Shown: positions 1-8,274, numbered from the stretch's first letter. The stretch: DNA of 64,000 bases from Bacillota bacterium (GCA_023395555.1 JAEWYQ010000048.1:62001-126000), one strand, 5' to 3'. Numbers and translations: made by a program. Notes: generated by a model from the letters alone, not told the origin.

Positions 1-928
1 ATACCAGGATGGCAAAATTGGTATTATTGGTTTTAAATTCCTTGGATTTATAGGCATGTCCATTGACTACCGCCAGGTTATTCTCATAGTATTCGGTAGC
101 TACCTCACCGGAGGGATTGGTACAGAAGGTGCGTACCTTATCGTCAAAGGTAGGAGTATAGTATACTAGCTTCGCTTCATAGAGGTTCTTATTCAGGAAT
201 TCCATAACCTCATCCCGGACCTCAACACGAACGCCGATATCTACGGTACCCACCCTTGTTTCGATCCCGTGCTCCTTACAGATCTGGTTGAACCAGTCGG
301 AACCTTCCCGCCCAATGGCGGATACGATCTCTTCCGCATAATAAGTATCACCCTTGGAGGTTATGATACCTCTTGCCTTCTTATCTTCAATGATAATATC
401 CTTTACCATGGTATGGAATACCATCTCAACACCGCTTTCCAGCAGGTGTTCCTGTAATCTGGTATAGATCTTGTAGCCCTCTTCCGTGCCAAGGTGGCGG
501 ATGGGGCATTCAATCAGCTTTAAATTAGCGTTGATGGCGCGTCTTCTGATCTCACGGATTTCGGCTTCCTTATCCACACCGTAGACATTGGTGTCGGCAC
601 CGAATTTGAGATAGATATTATCGGACTCTTGAATCAACTCCATTGCTTTATCGTAACCCAGAATATCCGGGAGATTGCCGCCTACATCCGGGGAGAGGGA
701 AAGCTTTCCGTCAGAAAATGCACCGGCACCGGCAAATCCGGTCGTAATTGCACAGGGTTGGCAGCCGATACATTGCTTGGTGCTTCGTTTCGGACACATT
801 CTTTTTTCAATCGGGCGTCCTTTTTCCACCATCAATATTTTCAGGTCCTTGTTTTCCTTGATTAATTCATAGGCACAAAAAATACCGGAAGGCCCGGCTC
901 CTATGATGATAACGTCGTAATTTTGCAT
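1..928 (-). CDS. FAD-dependent dehydrogenase, COG2509 type (3' end cut by window edge)
   Basis: The reading frame runs leftwards from ATG at 926-928 to the window edge, giving about 309 N-terminal residues without a stop. A Rossmann FAD-binding motif IIGAGPSG lies at residues 8-15. A cysteine cluster follows (C45, C53, C56, C59), then the FAGAGAFSDGKLSLSP segment, which is typical of the uncharacterised FAD-dependent dehydrogenases related to HI0933/BaiN-like flavoproteins. An AGGAG ribosome site lies about 8 bases before the ATG, and a good promoter lies upstream. Redox activity on an unknown substrate in the cytosol is inferred from the family. No neighbour clarifies the role; the next gene is divergent. 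Confidence 0.8.
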   Translation of the reverse strand, partial: MQNYDVIIIGAGPSGIFCAYELIKENKDLKILMVEKGRPIEKRMCPKRSTKQCIGCQPCAITTGFAGAGAFSDGKLSLSPDVGGNLPDILGYDKAMELIQESDNIYLKFGADTNVYGVDKEAEIREIRRRAINANLKLIECPIRHLGTEEGYKIYTRLQEHLLESGVEMVFHTMVKDIIIEDKKARGIITSKGDTYYAEEIVSAIGREGSDWFNQICKEHGIETRVGTVDIGVRVEVRDEVMEFLNKNLYEAKLVYYTPTFDDKVRTFCTNPSGEVATEYYENNLAVVNGHAYKSKEFKTNNTNFAILV

Positions 929-973
929 CGACAACACTCCTTCTGGCTTGATATTGGTTTTTGGACCGTGCTC

Positions 974-1002
974 ATTCTATCATATTATCTGATACAATAC
1001 AA
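974..1002 (-). promoter_or_regulatory. SigA-type promoter of the FAD dehydrogenase
   Basis: On the minus strand, TTGTAT (997-1002) and TAGAAT (974-979) are separated by 17 bases. The start codon is about 45 bases further on. This is a close vegetative consensus match in the right place. Confidence 0.6.
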
Positions 1003-1049
1003 GATGAATTATGACTTCTTTTCCTGAGCGCTCGGGTCTGAACAATAAC

Positions 1050-1078
1050 TTGCAAATGGAGCTGCAAACCAGTATAAT
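1050..1078 (+). promoter_or_regulatory. SigA-type promoter of the ABC exporter
   Basis: TTGCAA (1050-1055) and a perfect TATAAT (1073-1078) are 17 bases apart. The predicted transcript starts near 1085, so the ABC transporter gene has a leader of about 200 bases. Confidence 0.7.
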
Positions 1079-1084
1079 AATTAA

Positions 1085-1283
1085 TCGGTGGGCCTGTATA
1101 GATACAGGTTTTGCAATGATCCGGGAAAGGCGATGAACTCATGAAGAGGAAACAACGAAGTAACTGCTCAGTATGGTTGAGAAATCTGCCGCAGGCCATG
1201 CTGAGGAAAAAGAAATGAGATGCGGGACAGGCTCAGCCGTACTTTTTCATTCACTTAATATAAGATGAAAAAGGAGAACGGTT
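1085..1283 (+). promoter_or_regulatory. Possible attenuator leader of the ABC exporter
   Basis: The leader contains a hairpin (CTTTTTCAT at 1242-1250 with ATGAAAAAG at 1265-1273, extended by CCGT/ACGG at 1237-1240 and 1278-1281). This hairpin would bury the AAGGAG site at 1271-1276. An alternative partner, GAAAAAG at 1206-1212, can pair with CTTTTTC at 1242-1248 and would free the site. That alternative partner lies in the last codons of a short leader ORF. The layout resembles drug-induced translational attenuation. Pairings are read from sequence; regulation is inferred. Confidence 0.45.
1141..1218 (+). CDS. Putative 25-residue basic leader peptide
   Basis: An ATG at 1141 opens a 25-codon frame ending in TGA at 1216-1218. 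The product is very basic (it starts MKRKQRS and ends LRKKK) and has no recognisable domain. A weak purine-rich site (AAAGG) lies about 11 bases upstream. Its position between the exporter promoter and the exporter start, and the overlap of its last codons with an alternative RNA stem, suggest a regulatory leader rather than a functional protein. It could also be a chance frame. Confidence 0.35.
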   Translation: MKRKQRSNCSVWLRNLPQAMLRKKK

Positions 1284-3008
1284 ATGAAACATTTAAGAAA
1301 AATTGCGAAGAAATATAAAATCCTTATGATGGTCTACCTCGTAATGGGGTTGGCACATGCATTTTTGCAGAGCTTTGGCTCAAGTTATTTTCAGCAGGTG
1401 ATCGACAATTTCACCGATGACACTCTATCTGTCTGGAATATCGTTATCTATGGAACGGCAATGATTTCACTCTATCTTGTCAGCTATCTGGATGAGTATC
1501 CGGGGCGCAAGCTGGAGCATGGGATTGGGCTAAGTTTAAAGACGGGCGCTATGCGGAAAATATCCGTGATTGACTATCTTTCCTATGTGAAACTTGGAAC
1601 AGGCACATTAATCCAGCGGATTGAGAACGGAGCATCGGCAGGCAGCAATATACTGTATGGCTTCTATTTGCGGCTGGCAAGCGGATTAATCCCGGAGATG
1701 CTATTTAGTATTGCATTCATTTTTGCCATCAACCGTATCGTTATGACAACAATATTGCTTGGATACCTTGTTGTTTTTATCATTACCAATCTTTTGCTGA
1801 AGGCTTTATACAAAGTTAAGTCCAGCATCCTTGTGAACGAGGAGAAGCTGAATCATTTTCTTGTCCGCGGCTTCATGGAAATGGTTGTGTTCCGGGTAAA
1901 CCGGCGCTTTACCCATGAGATAAAAAAGGCAGAGGAGGCAGCAGGAGAAATTGTGTCTTCCAAAGTGAAGATGACATTAATTCATGAAGCGTTCTTCACT
2001 ATTTTTGCAATACTCATTGGATTTATCAAAATAGGAATTGTTGTATATGGGTGGACTGCAAAATCCCTGACCATTGGTGAGATCGTTGCCTTGATTGCTC
2101 TTGTGGACAACGCTTATATACCTATCGCCATCTTTAATGTGCTTTATGTTCAATACAAGCTGGATAAGGTGGCTTTTGCAAGGTATACCGATTTTTTAGA
2201 TGCGAAAGAGGATATCCATCTGACACAAGGCATCATAGCCTCCGAAATAAAGGGAGAGATCTTGTTTTCAAAAGTAGGCTTTTGCTATAACGAACGTAAG
2301 ATATTCGACAACTTCAATCTGAATATAGAACAGGGAAAGAGCATCGCTTTTGTGGGTGAAAGCGGTTCGGGTAAATCAACGGCGGTAAAACTGATGGTTG
2401 GCTTGCTGCATCCCCAGGACGGACATATTACTGTGGGAGGCGTTGATTTAAACCAAATAAATCTTAACAGCTATTATGAGAACATTGCTTATCTTCCCCA
2501 GGAACCGCCCATCTTTGATGGAACTCTGCGCGAAAATCTTGTCTTTGACGATGCAATTGACGATAGTGCCCTGATGGAGGCGATTAGAAGAACCGGATTG
2601 CACGGCCTGTATTCCAAGCTGGAAAAAGGGTTGGACACTTCGCTTGGGGAAAGAGGGGTCAGCCTGTCCGGCGGAGAGCGCCAGCAGCTTGCCCTTGCCC
2701 GTCTATGGTTTTCCAAGGCTAAGGTTGTCATATTTGATGAAGCCACCTCAGCAATCGACAATCTTACAGAGGAAGCCGTGATGAAGAATGTCATGGATTT
2801 GCTTTTGGGAAAGACTGTGATTGCAGTTGCCCACCGGCTTGATTCCATTAGGTCATTTGATCAAATTTTTGTATTTCAGGAAGGACACATTGTTGAGCAT
2901 GGTCAATTTGATGAACTGATTGAAAAACATCAATATTTCTATGAGCTATACAGCAGGTCATTGGGATGGACAATAAAGCAAAAGAGCTGTCGCAAAATGA
3001 ATCGGTGA
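1284..3008 (+). CDS. ABC exporter half-transporter (fused membrane and ATPase domains)
   Basis: This 574-residue protein has a type I exporter layout. An N-terminal six-helix membrane domain (about 15-300) is followed by a nucleotide-binding domain. The Walker A motif GESGSGKST is near residue 358, the signature LSGGERQQ near 459, the Walker B VVIFDEATS near 482, and the switch histidine in AHRLDS near 515. All catalytic ATPase elements are intact. It should act as a homodimer or heterodimer in the membrane and may export drugs, peptides or lipids. No partner half lies next to it. The start is set by AAGGAG seven bases upstream. A possible attenuator precedes it, and a strong terminator follows. 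Confidence 0.9.
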   Translation: MKHLRKIAKKYKILMMVYLVMGLAHAFLQSFGSSYFQQVIDNFTDDTLSVWNIVIYGTAMISLYLVSYLDEYPGRKLEHGIGLSLKTGAMRKISVIDYLSYVKLGTGTLIQRIENGASAGSNILYGFYLRLASGLIPEMLFSIAFIFAINRIVMTTILLGYLVVFIITNLLLKALYKVKSSILVNEEKLNHFLVRGFMEMVVFRVNRRFTHEIKKAEEAAGEIVSSKVKMTLIHEAFFTIFAILIGFIKIGIVVYGWTAKSLTIGEIVALIALVDNAYIPIAIFNVLYVQYKLDKVAFARYTDFLDAKEDIHLTQGIIASEIKGEILFSKVGFCYNERKIFDNFNLNIEQGKSIAFVGESGSGKSTAVKLMVGLLHPQDGHITVGGVDLNQINLNSYYENIAYLPQEPPIFDGTLRENLVFDDAIDDSALMEAIRRTGLHGLYSKLEKGLDTSLGERGVSLSGGERQQLALARLWFSKAKVVIFDEATSAIDNLTEEAVMKNVMDLLLGKTVIAVAHRLDSIRSFDQIFVFQEGHIVEHGQFDELIEKHQYFYELYSRSLGWTIKQKSCRKMNR

Positions 3009-3043
3009 TAGCAATTTATACAAAGTAATCCTATTAATAGCAC

Positions 3044-3096
3044 AAAAATGCGCCTTGAAACAGCTTTTGAAGCTTAGTCAAGACGCATTTTTTATG
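3044..3096 (+). terminator. Rho-independent terminator after the ABC exporter
   Basis: A long stem pairs AAAATGCG-CTTGA with TCAAG-CGCATTTT and is followed by a run of T. It lies about 35 bases after the exporter stop. Confidence 0.8.
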
Positions 3097-3198
3097 CAAT
3101 ATTTTTCAGCAAGTCTATTTTGCAACAGCCCCTTTAAATATCTGAATGTTGGATTCGGCCAGATACCCAACAGGCTGGGAACCGTAAGCGGCTGGAAT

Positions 3199-3984
3199 TT
3201 ATATCAGACCTAGATGCCGGAGGGCACTTTCGATTCCCTGATCGTCCACATCCCCGGTCACATGAGTAACAATATCCTTAATAGCCTGGGGTGAATTTCC
3301 CATAGCTATGGAATGCTTGGCATAAGTCAGCATGGGGAGGTCATTTTCTCCGTCACCGAAGGCATAGGTGTCTTCATGGGAAATCCCAAGGTGGTTTATG
3401 ATATATTGAATGCCGCTGGCTTTGGAATACCCTTTGGGTACGATTTCAGACAGATGTCCGTCCCGCTTGATGAAATCAAAGGTGCCCTTATACTTTTCAT
3501 AAAAGAGGTTTTCCTTCTGAGCGTCCTCCGGCCAGATGCAGAATTTATCAAATTCAATATCGGAATCATCCCAGCTTCCGTTGGTGAAATGATGCTTTTG
3601 CTGATAGCGGATCATCTCCCGGATCAGGGGATTATCAGAGGAGGTATCGTAATATACTGCCTTGGAGCCTTCCAAGGAGGCGGCAATTTTTAATTCGCGG
3701 AGATCCCGGATCAGTTCCTGGGAGAGGGGCCTCGGCAATGTGTTCTGCATCAATAATTTTCCCCGGAATTCTATGTAAGTTCCGCAGCCGCAGATATAGC
3801 CGTCAAAACCCAGATCCAGTATGCTTTTATTAATAAAGGAGATGGGTCTGCCGGTGTTAATCATCAGAATATGGCCATTTTCCCGGGCTTGCGAAATAGC
3901 GGTTTTCGTGCTGTCAGATACTTGATGGGTGCGATGGCTTAATATGGTTCCGTCAATATCGAAAAATAAGATTTTACTGTTCAT
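3199..3984 (-). CDS. Cof-type HAD phosphatase
   Basis: A 261-residue cytosolic protein of the HAD superfamily, Cof/YidA-like subfamily. Motif I is DIDGTI at residues 9-14, with the nucleophile and acid aspartates D9 and D11. A threonine of motif II lies in NTGRP, and motif IV is GDGENDLPML near the C terminus. A C2-type cap lies between. Family members dephosphorylate sugar phosphates, flavin nucleotides or pyridoxal phosphate; the substrate here cannot be told. The start MNSKILFF is chosen because GGAGA lies seven bases upstream and because the longer frame begins at the predicted transcription start. It is divergent from pheST. Confidence 0.85.
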   Translation of the reverse strand: MNSKILFFDIDGTILSHRTHQVSDSTKTAISQARENGHILMINTGRPISFINKSILDLGFDGYICGCGTYIEFRGKLLMQNTLPRPLSQELIRDLRELKIAASLEGSKAVYYDTSSDNPLIREMIRYQQKHHFTNGSWDDSDIEFDKFCIWPEDAQKENLFYEKYKGTFDFIKRDGHLSEIVPKGYSKASGIQYIINHLGISHEDTYAFGDGENDLPMLTYAKHSIAMGNSPQAIKDIVTHVTGDVDDQGIESALRHLGLI

Positions 3985-4023
3985 GAATGTTCTCCGTTCT
4001 TTTGCTGCTTTGATACTTTTACG

Positions 4024-4045
4024 AAAGGATTGCTGCCAATCCTTT
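4024..4045. repeat. Perfect 9-bp inverted repeat at the Cof phosphatase transcription start
   Basis: AAAGGATTG (4024-4032) and CAATCCTTT (4037-4045) are separated by four bases. The repeat begins at about the predicted transcription start of the minus-strand phosphatase gene, so it could be an operator or a 5' mRNA hairpin. On the plus strand it is followed by T residues and resembles a terminator, but no plus-strand gene ends here. Confidence 0.5.
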
Positions 4046-4051
4046 TTTCCT

Positions 4052-4080
4052 ATCATATCATCCCTGTCCTGCTTTGTAAA
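4052..4080 (-). promoter_or_regulatory. Promoter of the Cof phosphatase
   Basis: On the minus strand, TTTACA (4075-4080) and TATGAT (4052-4057) have 17-base spacing. The predicted start falls at the inverted repeat 4024-4045. Confidence 0.6.
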
Positions 4081-4186
4081 ATAATAAATCTGTTACAGTG
4101 CCGTCCGCGGATGCAGCCGGACATGGTACTTCCTCACACACAGACGGCATTGCAGCACAAATCCGCACATTATTAAGAGATACCTC

Positions 4187-4215
4187 TTGACAAGTGAAAA
4201 AAAGTCGATTAAGAT
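4187..4215 (+). promoter_or_regulatory. pheST promoter
   Basis: A perfect TTGACA (4187-4192) and TAAGAT (4210-4215) are 17 bases apart, just before the start of the T-box leader. Confidence 0.75.
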
Positions 4216-4221
4216 AAGTGG

Positions 4222-4490
4222 AAAGATAATAACGTTGAAGGTGAGTGTAGTAGAGTATATTTTCCCGCCAGAGAGAATCTGTCACCGGCTGAGAGCAGAT
4301 TTGGGGTTCAGATATATTGTGAAGTTCGGCACCGGAGTTGCTTTTAAGATATCGTTACTGAAGCAAAGCTTCTGATACGGTAAAAGAGAAGCCGGAACAG
4401 CTCCGTTATGGCTGTTGAGGAGTCTGCACAGCAGGCTTAAATTTGGGTGGTACCACGATGCTTTCGTCCCTTTCGGGCGGGAGCTTTTTT
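4222..4490 (+). promoter_or_regulatory. T-box riboswitch (phenylalanine) of pheST
   Basis: The leader shows the conserved T-box sequence TGGGTGGTACCACG at 4444-4457. It competes with a terminator at 4460-4490. The apical part of stem I has the usual AGAGA and GCTGAGAG elements around 4270-4295 with an AATCTG/CAGATT stem. The best specifier triplet is TTC at 4325-4327 in the context GAAGTTCGGC, matching phenylalanine and the downstream synthetase genes. Uncharged tRNA-Phe should stabilise the antiterminator. Another TTC lies near 4304, so the exact specifier is an inference. Confidence 0.9.
4460..4490 (+). terminator. T-box terminator
   Basis: A GC-rich hairpin (CGTCC with GGGCG, flanked by GCT and AGC) is followed by TTTTTT immediately after the T-box sequence. 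Confidence 0.8.
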
Positions 4491-4522
4491 GTCATATAGA
4501 AAATTCATCCTATATGACAAAA
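4487..4522. repeat. 13-bp perfect inverted repeat after the T-box terminator
   Basis: TTTTGTCATATAG (4487-4499) pairs with CTATATGACAAAA (4510-4522) around a 10-base loop. It is not part of the standard T-box structure. Confidence 0.7.
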
Positions 4523-4543
4523 TGCTCCGCAGGATGCACATGC

Positions 4544-4597
4544 CGTGCAAAATGCACATTCTGTACAAAATGCACATTCTGTGCAAAATGCACATTC
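4544..4597. repeat. Three tandem 18-bp palindromic repeats in the pheST leader
   Basis: Three consecutive 18-base units of the form TGTGCAAAATGCACATTC start at 4544, 4562 and 4580. The first differs at its first base and the second at its fourth. Each unit can fold as TGTGCA-AAA-TGCACA. Cysteine-rich short frames across this stretch are by-products of the repeat. Confidence 0.85.
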
Positions 4598-4642
4598 TGT
4601 GCATGGGAAGATGTTGCCTAGAGGCAACTGCGCCGCAGCGCA

Positions 4643-4668
4643 AGAGTCCGCAAGCGGACTCTTTATTT
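4643..4668 (+). terminator. Second terminator-like hairpin in the pheST leader
   Basis: AGAGTCCG and CGGACTCT form an 8-bp stem with a CAAG loop, followed by TTTATTT. It lies about 70 bases upstream of pheS, beyond the T-box terminator, and is preceded by a small TTGCC/GGCAA hairpin at 4614-4627. Confidence 0.6.
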
Positions 4669-4737
4669 CACTGGGTATGTTTTTTATGAGATGGCAGGCC
4701 CTCAGGGCTAGTTTGAATTATTTTAGGAGGTAGGAAT

Positions 4738-5778
4738 ATGTTAGAGAATCTGGAGCGTATGAAAGAGCAGTTTTCAAAGGAATTGAATGCTGCCAATCGG
4801 AAGGAGGAGCTGGAGAAGATCCGGGTATCCTTCCTTGGGAAAAAGGGCTTGGTTACCGAGGCATTGAAGGATCTTCGCAACCTGGATGCGGAAGCGAAGA
4901 AAGCGGCCGGTATGCAGGTGAACATGCTGAAAAATGAGATTGAACAGGCAATCGAGGATTATCAGAAGAAGATGGAGGAGAGAGAATACCAGCGGGAGAT
5001 CCAGAAGGCGGAGTGTTATGATTTCTCTATTCCCTCTGATAAACCCGTGGGTTCCATGCATCCCATTACAATTGTGCAGAAGCAGATTGAGGATATCTTT
5101 AAGACCATGGGCTTCATTGTAGAGGACGGGTTGGAGATACAGACAGAGTTCAACAATTTTGAAGGAGTGAATATACCGAAAAACCATCCGGCAAGGGATA
5201 TGACAGATACTTATTATCTGGAGAACGGGCAATTGCTTAAGACCCATACCTCGGCTGCCCAGAATACTATTTTAAGGAAATATGGTGCTCCCAAGCCCGG
5301 TGAACCGCTGAAGGTGCTGTTTCCCGGAAGATGCTTCCGTAATGAGAACATTGATGCCAGCCATGAGAATACCTTCTTCCAGTTGGAGGGTATGATGGTT
5401 GGAGATGATATTTCTATCTCGAATTTGATTTATTTTATGAAGGTGCTCCTCTCCGAGGTGTTCCAGAGGGATGTTAAGGTCAGGCTGCGCCCCGGCTTCT
5501 TCCCCTTCGTGGAACCCGGCTTTGAACTGGATATCAATTGTGCAATCTGCGGCGGTGTGGGATGTCCTACCTGTAAGCAATCCGGTTGGCTGGAGCTGCT
5601 GCCCTGCGGTATGATCCATCCCAATGTACTCCGGCTGGGAGGGATTGATCCGGATAAATATACCGGCTTTGCTTTCGGCCTGGGATTAACCAGACTGGCT
5701 ATGATGAAGTATAACATCAAGGATATCCGCCTCTTTAACAGCGGTAATTTAAAACAACTGAAACAGTTTGCACAGTAA
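4738..5778 (+). CDS. pheS: Phenylalanine--tRNA ligase alpha subunit
   Basis: The 346-residue class II catalytic subunit charges tRNA-Phe with phenylalanine as an alpha2-beta2 tetramer with PheT. An N-terminal coiled coil (about 1-85) contacts tRNA. Motif 2 is in FPGRCFRNENIDASHENTFF (about 198-217), and motif 3 is in GFAFGLGLTRLAMM near the C terminus. Length is normal for the bacterial subunit. The start is fixed by a strong TAGGAGGTAGG site just upstream. It is first in a two-gene operon with pheT and is controlled by the phenylalanine T-box. The leader is unusually long because of repeats between the T-box and this gene. Confidence 0.97.
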   Translation: MLENLERMKEQFSKELNAANRKEELEKIRVSFLGKKGLVTEALKDLRNLDAEAKKAAGMQVNMLKNEIEQAIEDYQKKMEEREYQREIQKAECYDFSIPSDKPVGSMHPITIVQKQIEDIFKTMGFIVEDGLEIQTEFNNFEGVNIPKNHPARDMTDTYYLENGQLLKTHTSAAQNTILRKYGAPKPGEPLKVLFPGRCFRNENIDASHENTFFQLEGMMVGDDISISNLIYFMKVLLSEVFQRDVKVRLRPGFFPFVEPGFELDINCAICGGVGCPTCKQSGWLELLPCGMIHPNVLRLGGIDPDKYTGFAFGLGLTRLAMMKYNIKDIRLFNSGNLKQLKQFAQ

Positions 5779-5804
5779 GCGAAGCAGATAGGAGGAGTAA
5801 TATT

Positions 5805-8189
5805 ATGTATATATCAATGAACTGGATATCCGAATTCACGGATTTATCAGGACTGGATTTAAAGGAATTGATCGGAAGATTCACCCTTGCAACAGCGGAG
5901 GTGGAAGGCATCCATGAGAAGGGAAAAGATATCAGAGGTGTGGTTGTTGGTAAAATCACAGAGATCCAGGATCATCCCAGCTCGAAGAAGCTTCATCTGG
6001 TGAAGGTGGATATCGGCAGAGAAATAGTGGATTGTGTCTGCGGTGCACCCAATGTGTTTGTGGGAGCAGTGGTTCCCTTTGCAACCGTCGGAGGACAGGT
6101 GGGAGAGCTGGAGATTAAGGAAGCTAAAATAGCGGGAGAGACCAGCCGCGGAATGTGCTGCTCGGAGAAGGAGCTTGGCATCAGTGAGGACCACTCCGGC
6201 CTGATGATACTGGAGGATAAATATCCTCTGGGAACGGATATTAAGGAGATCATGCAGATTGAGGATACCATCTTTGAAGTGGATAACAAATCCTTAACCA
6301 ACCGTCCTGATCTGTGGGGACATTACGGAATTGCCCGTGAGATCTCCGTTCTGACCAAGAGACCCTTAAAACCGCTGGAGGTAAAGGACACCAGCATCCA
6401 TAAGGATCTGGAGGCGATTGATGTCAAGGTTGAGAATATAGAGAAGGCTTACCGCTATAGCTGTATCTCTGTCGGCAATATTACCAGGAAGCAGTCTCCC
6501 CTGAATATGCGCATCCGTCTCAGCTACTGCGGCATGAGGCCCATTAATCTGCTGGCCGACCTGACCAACTACCTGATGATGGAGCTGGGACAGCCGATGC
6601 ATGCCTTTGACAATAAGAAGGTATCCGCCATTCGGGTGAAAACCAGCCCGGAGCCGGTAAGCTTTACCACTCTGGACAGCGTGGAGCGCCGGGTGGATAC
6701 GGACACCCTGCTGATCTATGATGAGAAGGAGCCGATAGCGATTGCCGGTATTATGGGAGGGGAGCAGTCGGAGATAACGCAGGACACGGATTCTGTGCTT
6801 CTTGAATCTGCTAATTTTGATGCGGTATCGGTCCGTAAGTCCGCAACCAGGCTGGGACTTCGTACTGAGGCCAGTGCCAGATATGAGAAGACCCTGGATC
6901 CGGAACTGACAGTTCCCGCTATTGAGCGTTTCTTAAAACTGCTTATGGATATGGATCCCGATGTCAAGGTGACCTCCTGCCTGACGGATTGCTATGTGAG
7001 GAAGTATGAAACCATATCCATTGATTTTGACAAGACCTATGTAGACAAATATACCGGTATTGATATTTCTTCGGATCAGATTGAGGAGACCCTGACAGCC
7101 CTCGGCTTTGCAGTCACCCGCAATCAGGATGCCTTCCGCCTGGTGGTGCCTTCCTGGAGGGCAACCAAGGATGTGAGCATGAAGGCGGATATCATCGAAG
7201 AGATCACCCGGATCTATGGCTATGATAATTTTAATGTTTATTCAACTAAGAGCTACCTGGTGCCGGTTCGCCACAGTCTGGAGCGGAGCCATGAATACCG
7301 GATAAAGGAGCTGCTGACGGAGCGATATGCCATGAGCGAGGTTCACAGCTATCTCTGGTACGAGAGCAAGATGAATAAGGAGCTGGGCATTCATACGGAG
7401 CCTAATATCCGTATTATCAACTCCGTTACCGCTGAAAATGATACCATTCGTGCCACTATGATACCCAGCTTATTAGGCTTCGTGTATAAGAACGCGGACA
7501 GCTTCCCGGAGATGGGGATGTATGAGATCGGCCGTGTGGCAGATGGATTGAATGCGGAAGGGCTGTGCAACGAGCGCAAGCGCCTGGCCTTTGTTGTAGC
7601 CAGCAAGAAGCTGACAGAGAAGGAAGTATATTTCCGGTGTAAGGAAATTATCTGGCAGCTCCTGCAATCGGTTAAAAATATCACGCCTTCCTTTGCACAG
7701 AAGGAGGAGCTGGCCCGGTACAATTATGTTCATCCGGTCAACAGTGCCGGAATCTATCTTAAGGAGCAGGAGATCGGGTATTTCTCTGTTCTGAATCCCA
7801 GAGTGAAGAATAAGATCGATAAGAAGCTGAATGTTGCCTTTGCGGAGATTGACCTGGAGGATATGGAGAAGATTAAGGAGGAGAGCCTTCGTTATACGGA
7901 GGTTTCCAAATATCCCGGCGTTACCATTGATTTAAGCCTGTTGGCGGATAAAGCCCTGCGTTATGAGAATATTGCCAGCAGTATCAGGGAATATCCTTGT
8001 GAATATCTTCAGGGGATACGTCTGGTGGACATTTTTGAGGATGAGAAGCTTCTGGCAGGAAAGAAGAGCGTGACGGTTCGCCTGGAATTCGGCTCCATGG
8101 AACGGACGCTGGAGGGAAGCGAGATCTCCGGAATTGTGGATGGACTGTTGAATTTGCTGGCATCCAAGGGTCTGGAGATCAGAAAGTAA
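5805..8189 (+). CDS. pheT: Phenylalanine--tRNA ligase beta subunit
   Basis: The 794-residue structural and editing subunit of phenylalanyl-tRNA synthetase. It has an N-terminal OB-fold tRNA-binding domain (about 40-150), the B3/B4 editing domain (about 205-380), the B5 DNA-binding-like domain (about 405-475), a catalytic-like core, and a C-terminal FDX-anticodon-binding domain (about 700-794). The domain order and length are those of a complete bacterial PheT. It follows pheS by 26 bases and begins at an ATG nine bases after GGAGGAG. Control is shared with pheS through the T-box. Confidence 0.97.
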   Translation: MYISMNWISEFTDLSGLDLKELIGRFTLATAEVEGIHEKGKDIRGVVVGKITEIQDHPSSKKLHLVKVDIGREIVDCVCGAPNVFVGAVVPFATVGGQVGELEIKEAKIAGETSRGMCCSEKELGISEDHSGLMILEDKYPLGTDIKEIMQIEDTIFEVDNKSLTNRPDLWGHYGIAREISVLTKRPLKPLEVKDTSIHKDLEAIDVKVENIEKAYRYSCISVGNITRKQSPLNMRIRLSYCGMRPINLLADLTNYLMMELGQPMHAFDNKKVSAIRVKTSPEPVSFTTLDSVERRVDTDTLLIYDEKEPIAIAGIMGGEQSEITQDTDSVLLESANFDAVSVRKSATRLGLRTEASARYEKTLDPELTVPAIERFLKLLMDMDPDVKVTSCLTDCYVRKYETISIDFDKTYVDKYTGIDISSDQIEETLTALGFAVTRNQDAFRLVVPSWRATKDVSMKADIIEEITRIYGYDNFNVYSTKSYLVPVRHSLERSHEYRIKELLTERYAMSEVHSYLWYESKMNKELGIHTEPNIRIINSVTAENDTIRATMIPSLLGFVYKNADSFPEMGMYEIGRVADGLNAEGLCNERKRLAFVVASKKLTEKEVYFRCKEIIWQLLQSVKNITPSFAQKEELARYNYVHPVNSAGIYLKEQEIGYFSVLNPRVKNKIDKKLNVAFAEIDLEDMEKIKEESLRYTEVSKYPGVTIDLSLLADKALRYENIASSIREYPCEYLQGIRLVDIFEDEKLLAGKKSVTVRLEFGSMERTLEGSEISGIVDGLLNLLASKGLEIRK

Positions 8190-8225
8190 GAGGAAAGCCC
8201 AATCATTTTGTAATATCTGAAGCTG

Positions 8226-8251
8226 TCCCTGTATAAGCTTTTCTATAGGGA
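8226..8251. repeat. Hairpin between pheT and the acetyltransferase
   Basis: TCCCTGTA pairs with TATAGGGA (one G-T pair) around a 10-base loop. It is followed by the GCAGGC...GAGAAAGGCATG sequence that recurs at other gene starts in the window. Confidence 0.5.
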
Positions 8252-8274
8252 TGCAGGCTTGCGAGAAAGGCATG

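Noticed and set aside
1093..1112. Short hairpin with four T after the exporter promoter as a terminator
   Set aside because: The stem is only six to seven base pairs and the T run is short; too weak to call, though it could add to leader control.
972..1199. 75-codon frame on the minus strand upstream of the FAD dehydrogenase
   Set aside because: It overlaps both promoters and the exporter leader, lacks a ribosome site, and has no protein-like character.
4544..4597. CRISPR-like array
   Set aside because: Units are directly adjacent with no unique spacers, and there are no cas genes.
4415..4733. Overlapping short frames with repeated Cys-Thr-Lys and Met-His-Ile peptides
   Set aside because: They are translations of the tandem 18-bp palindromic repeat in several frames, with no ribosome site. 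The region is leader RNA.
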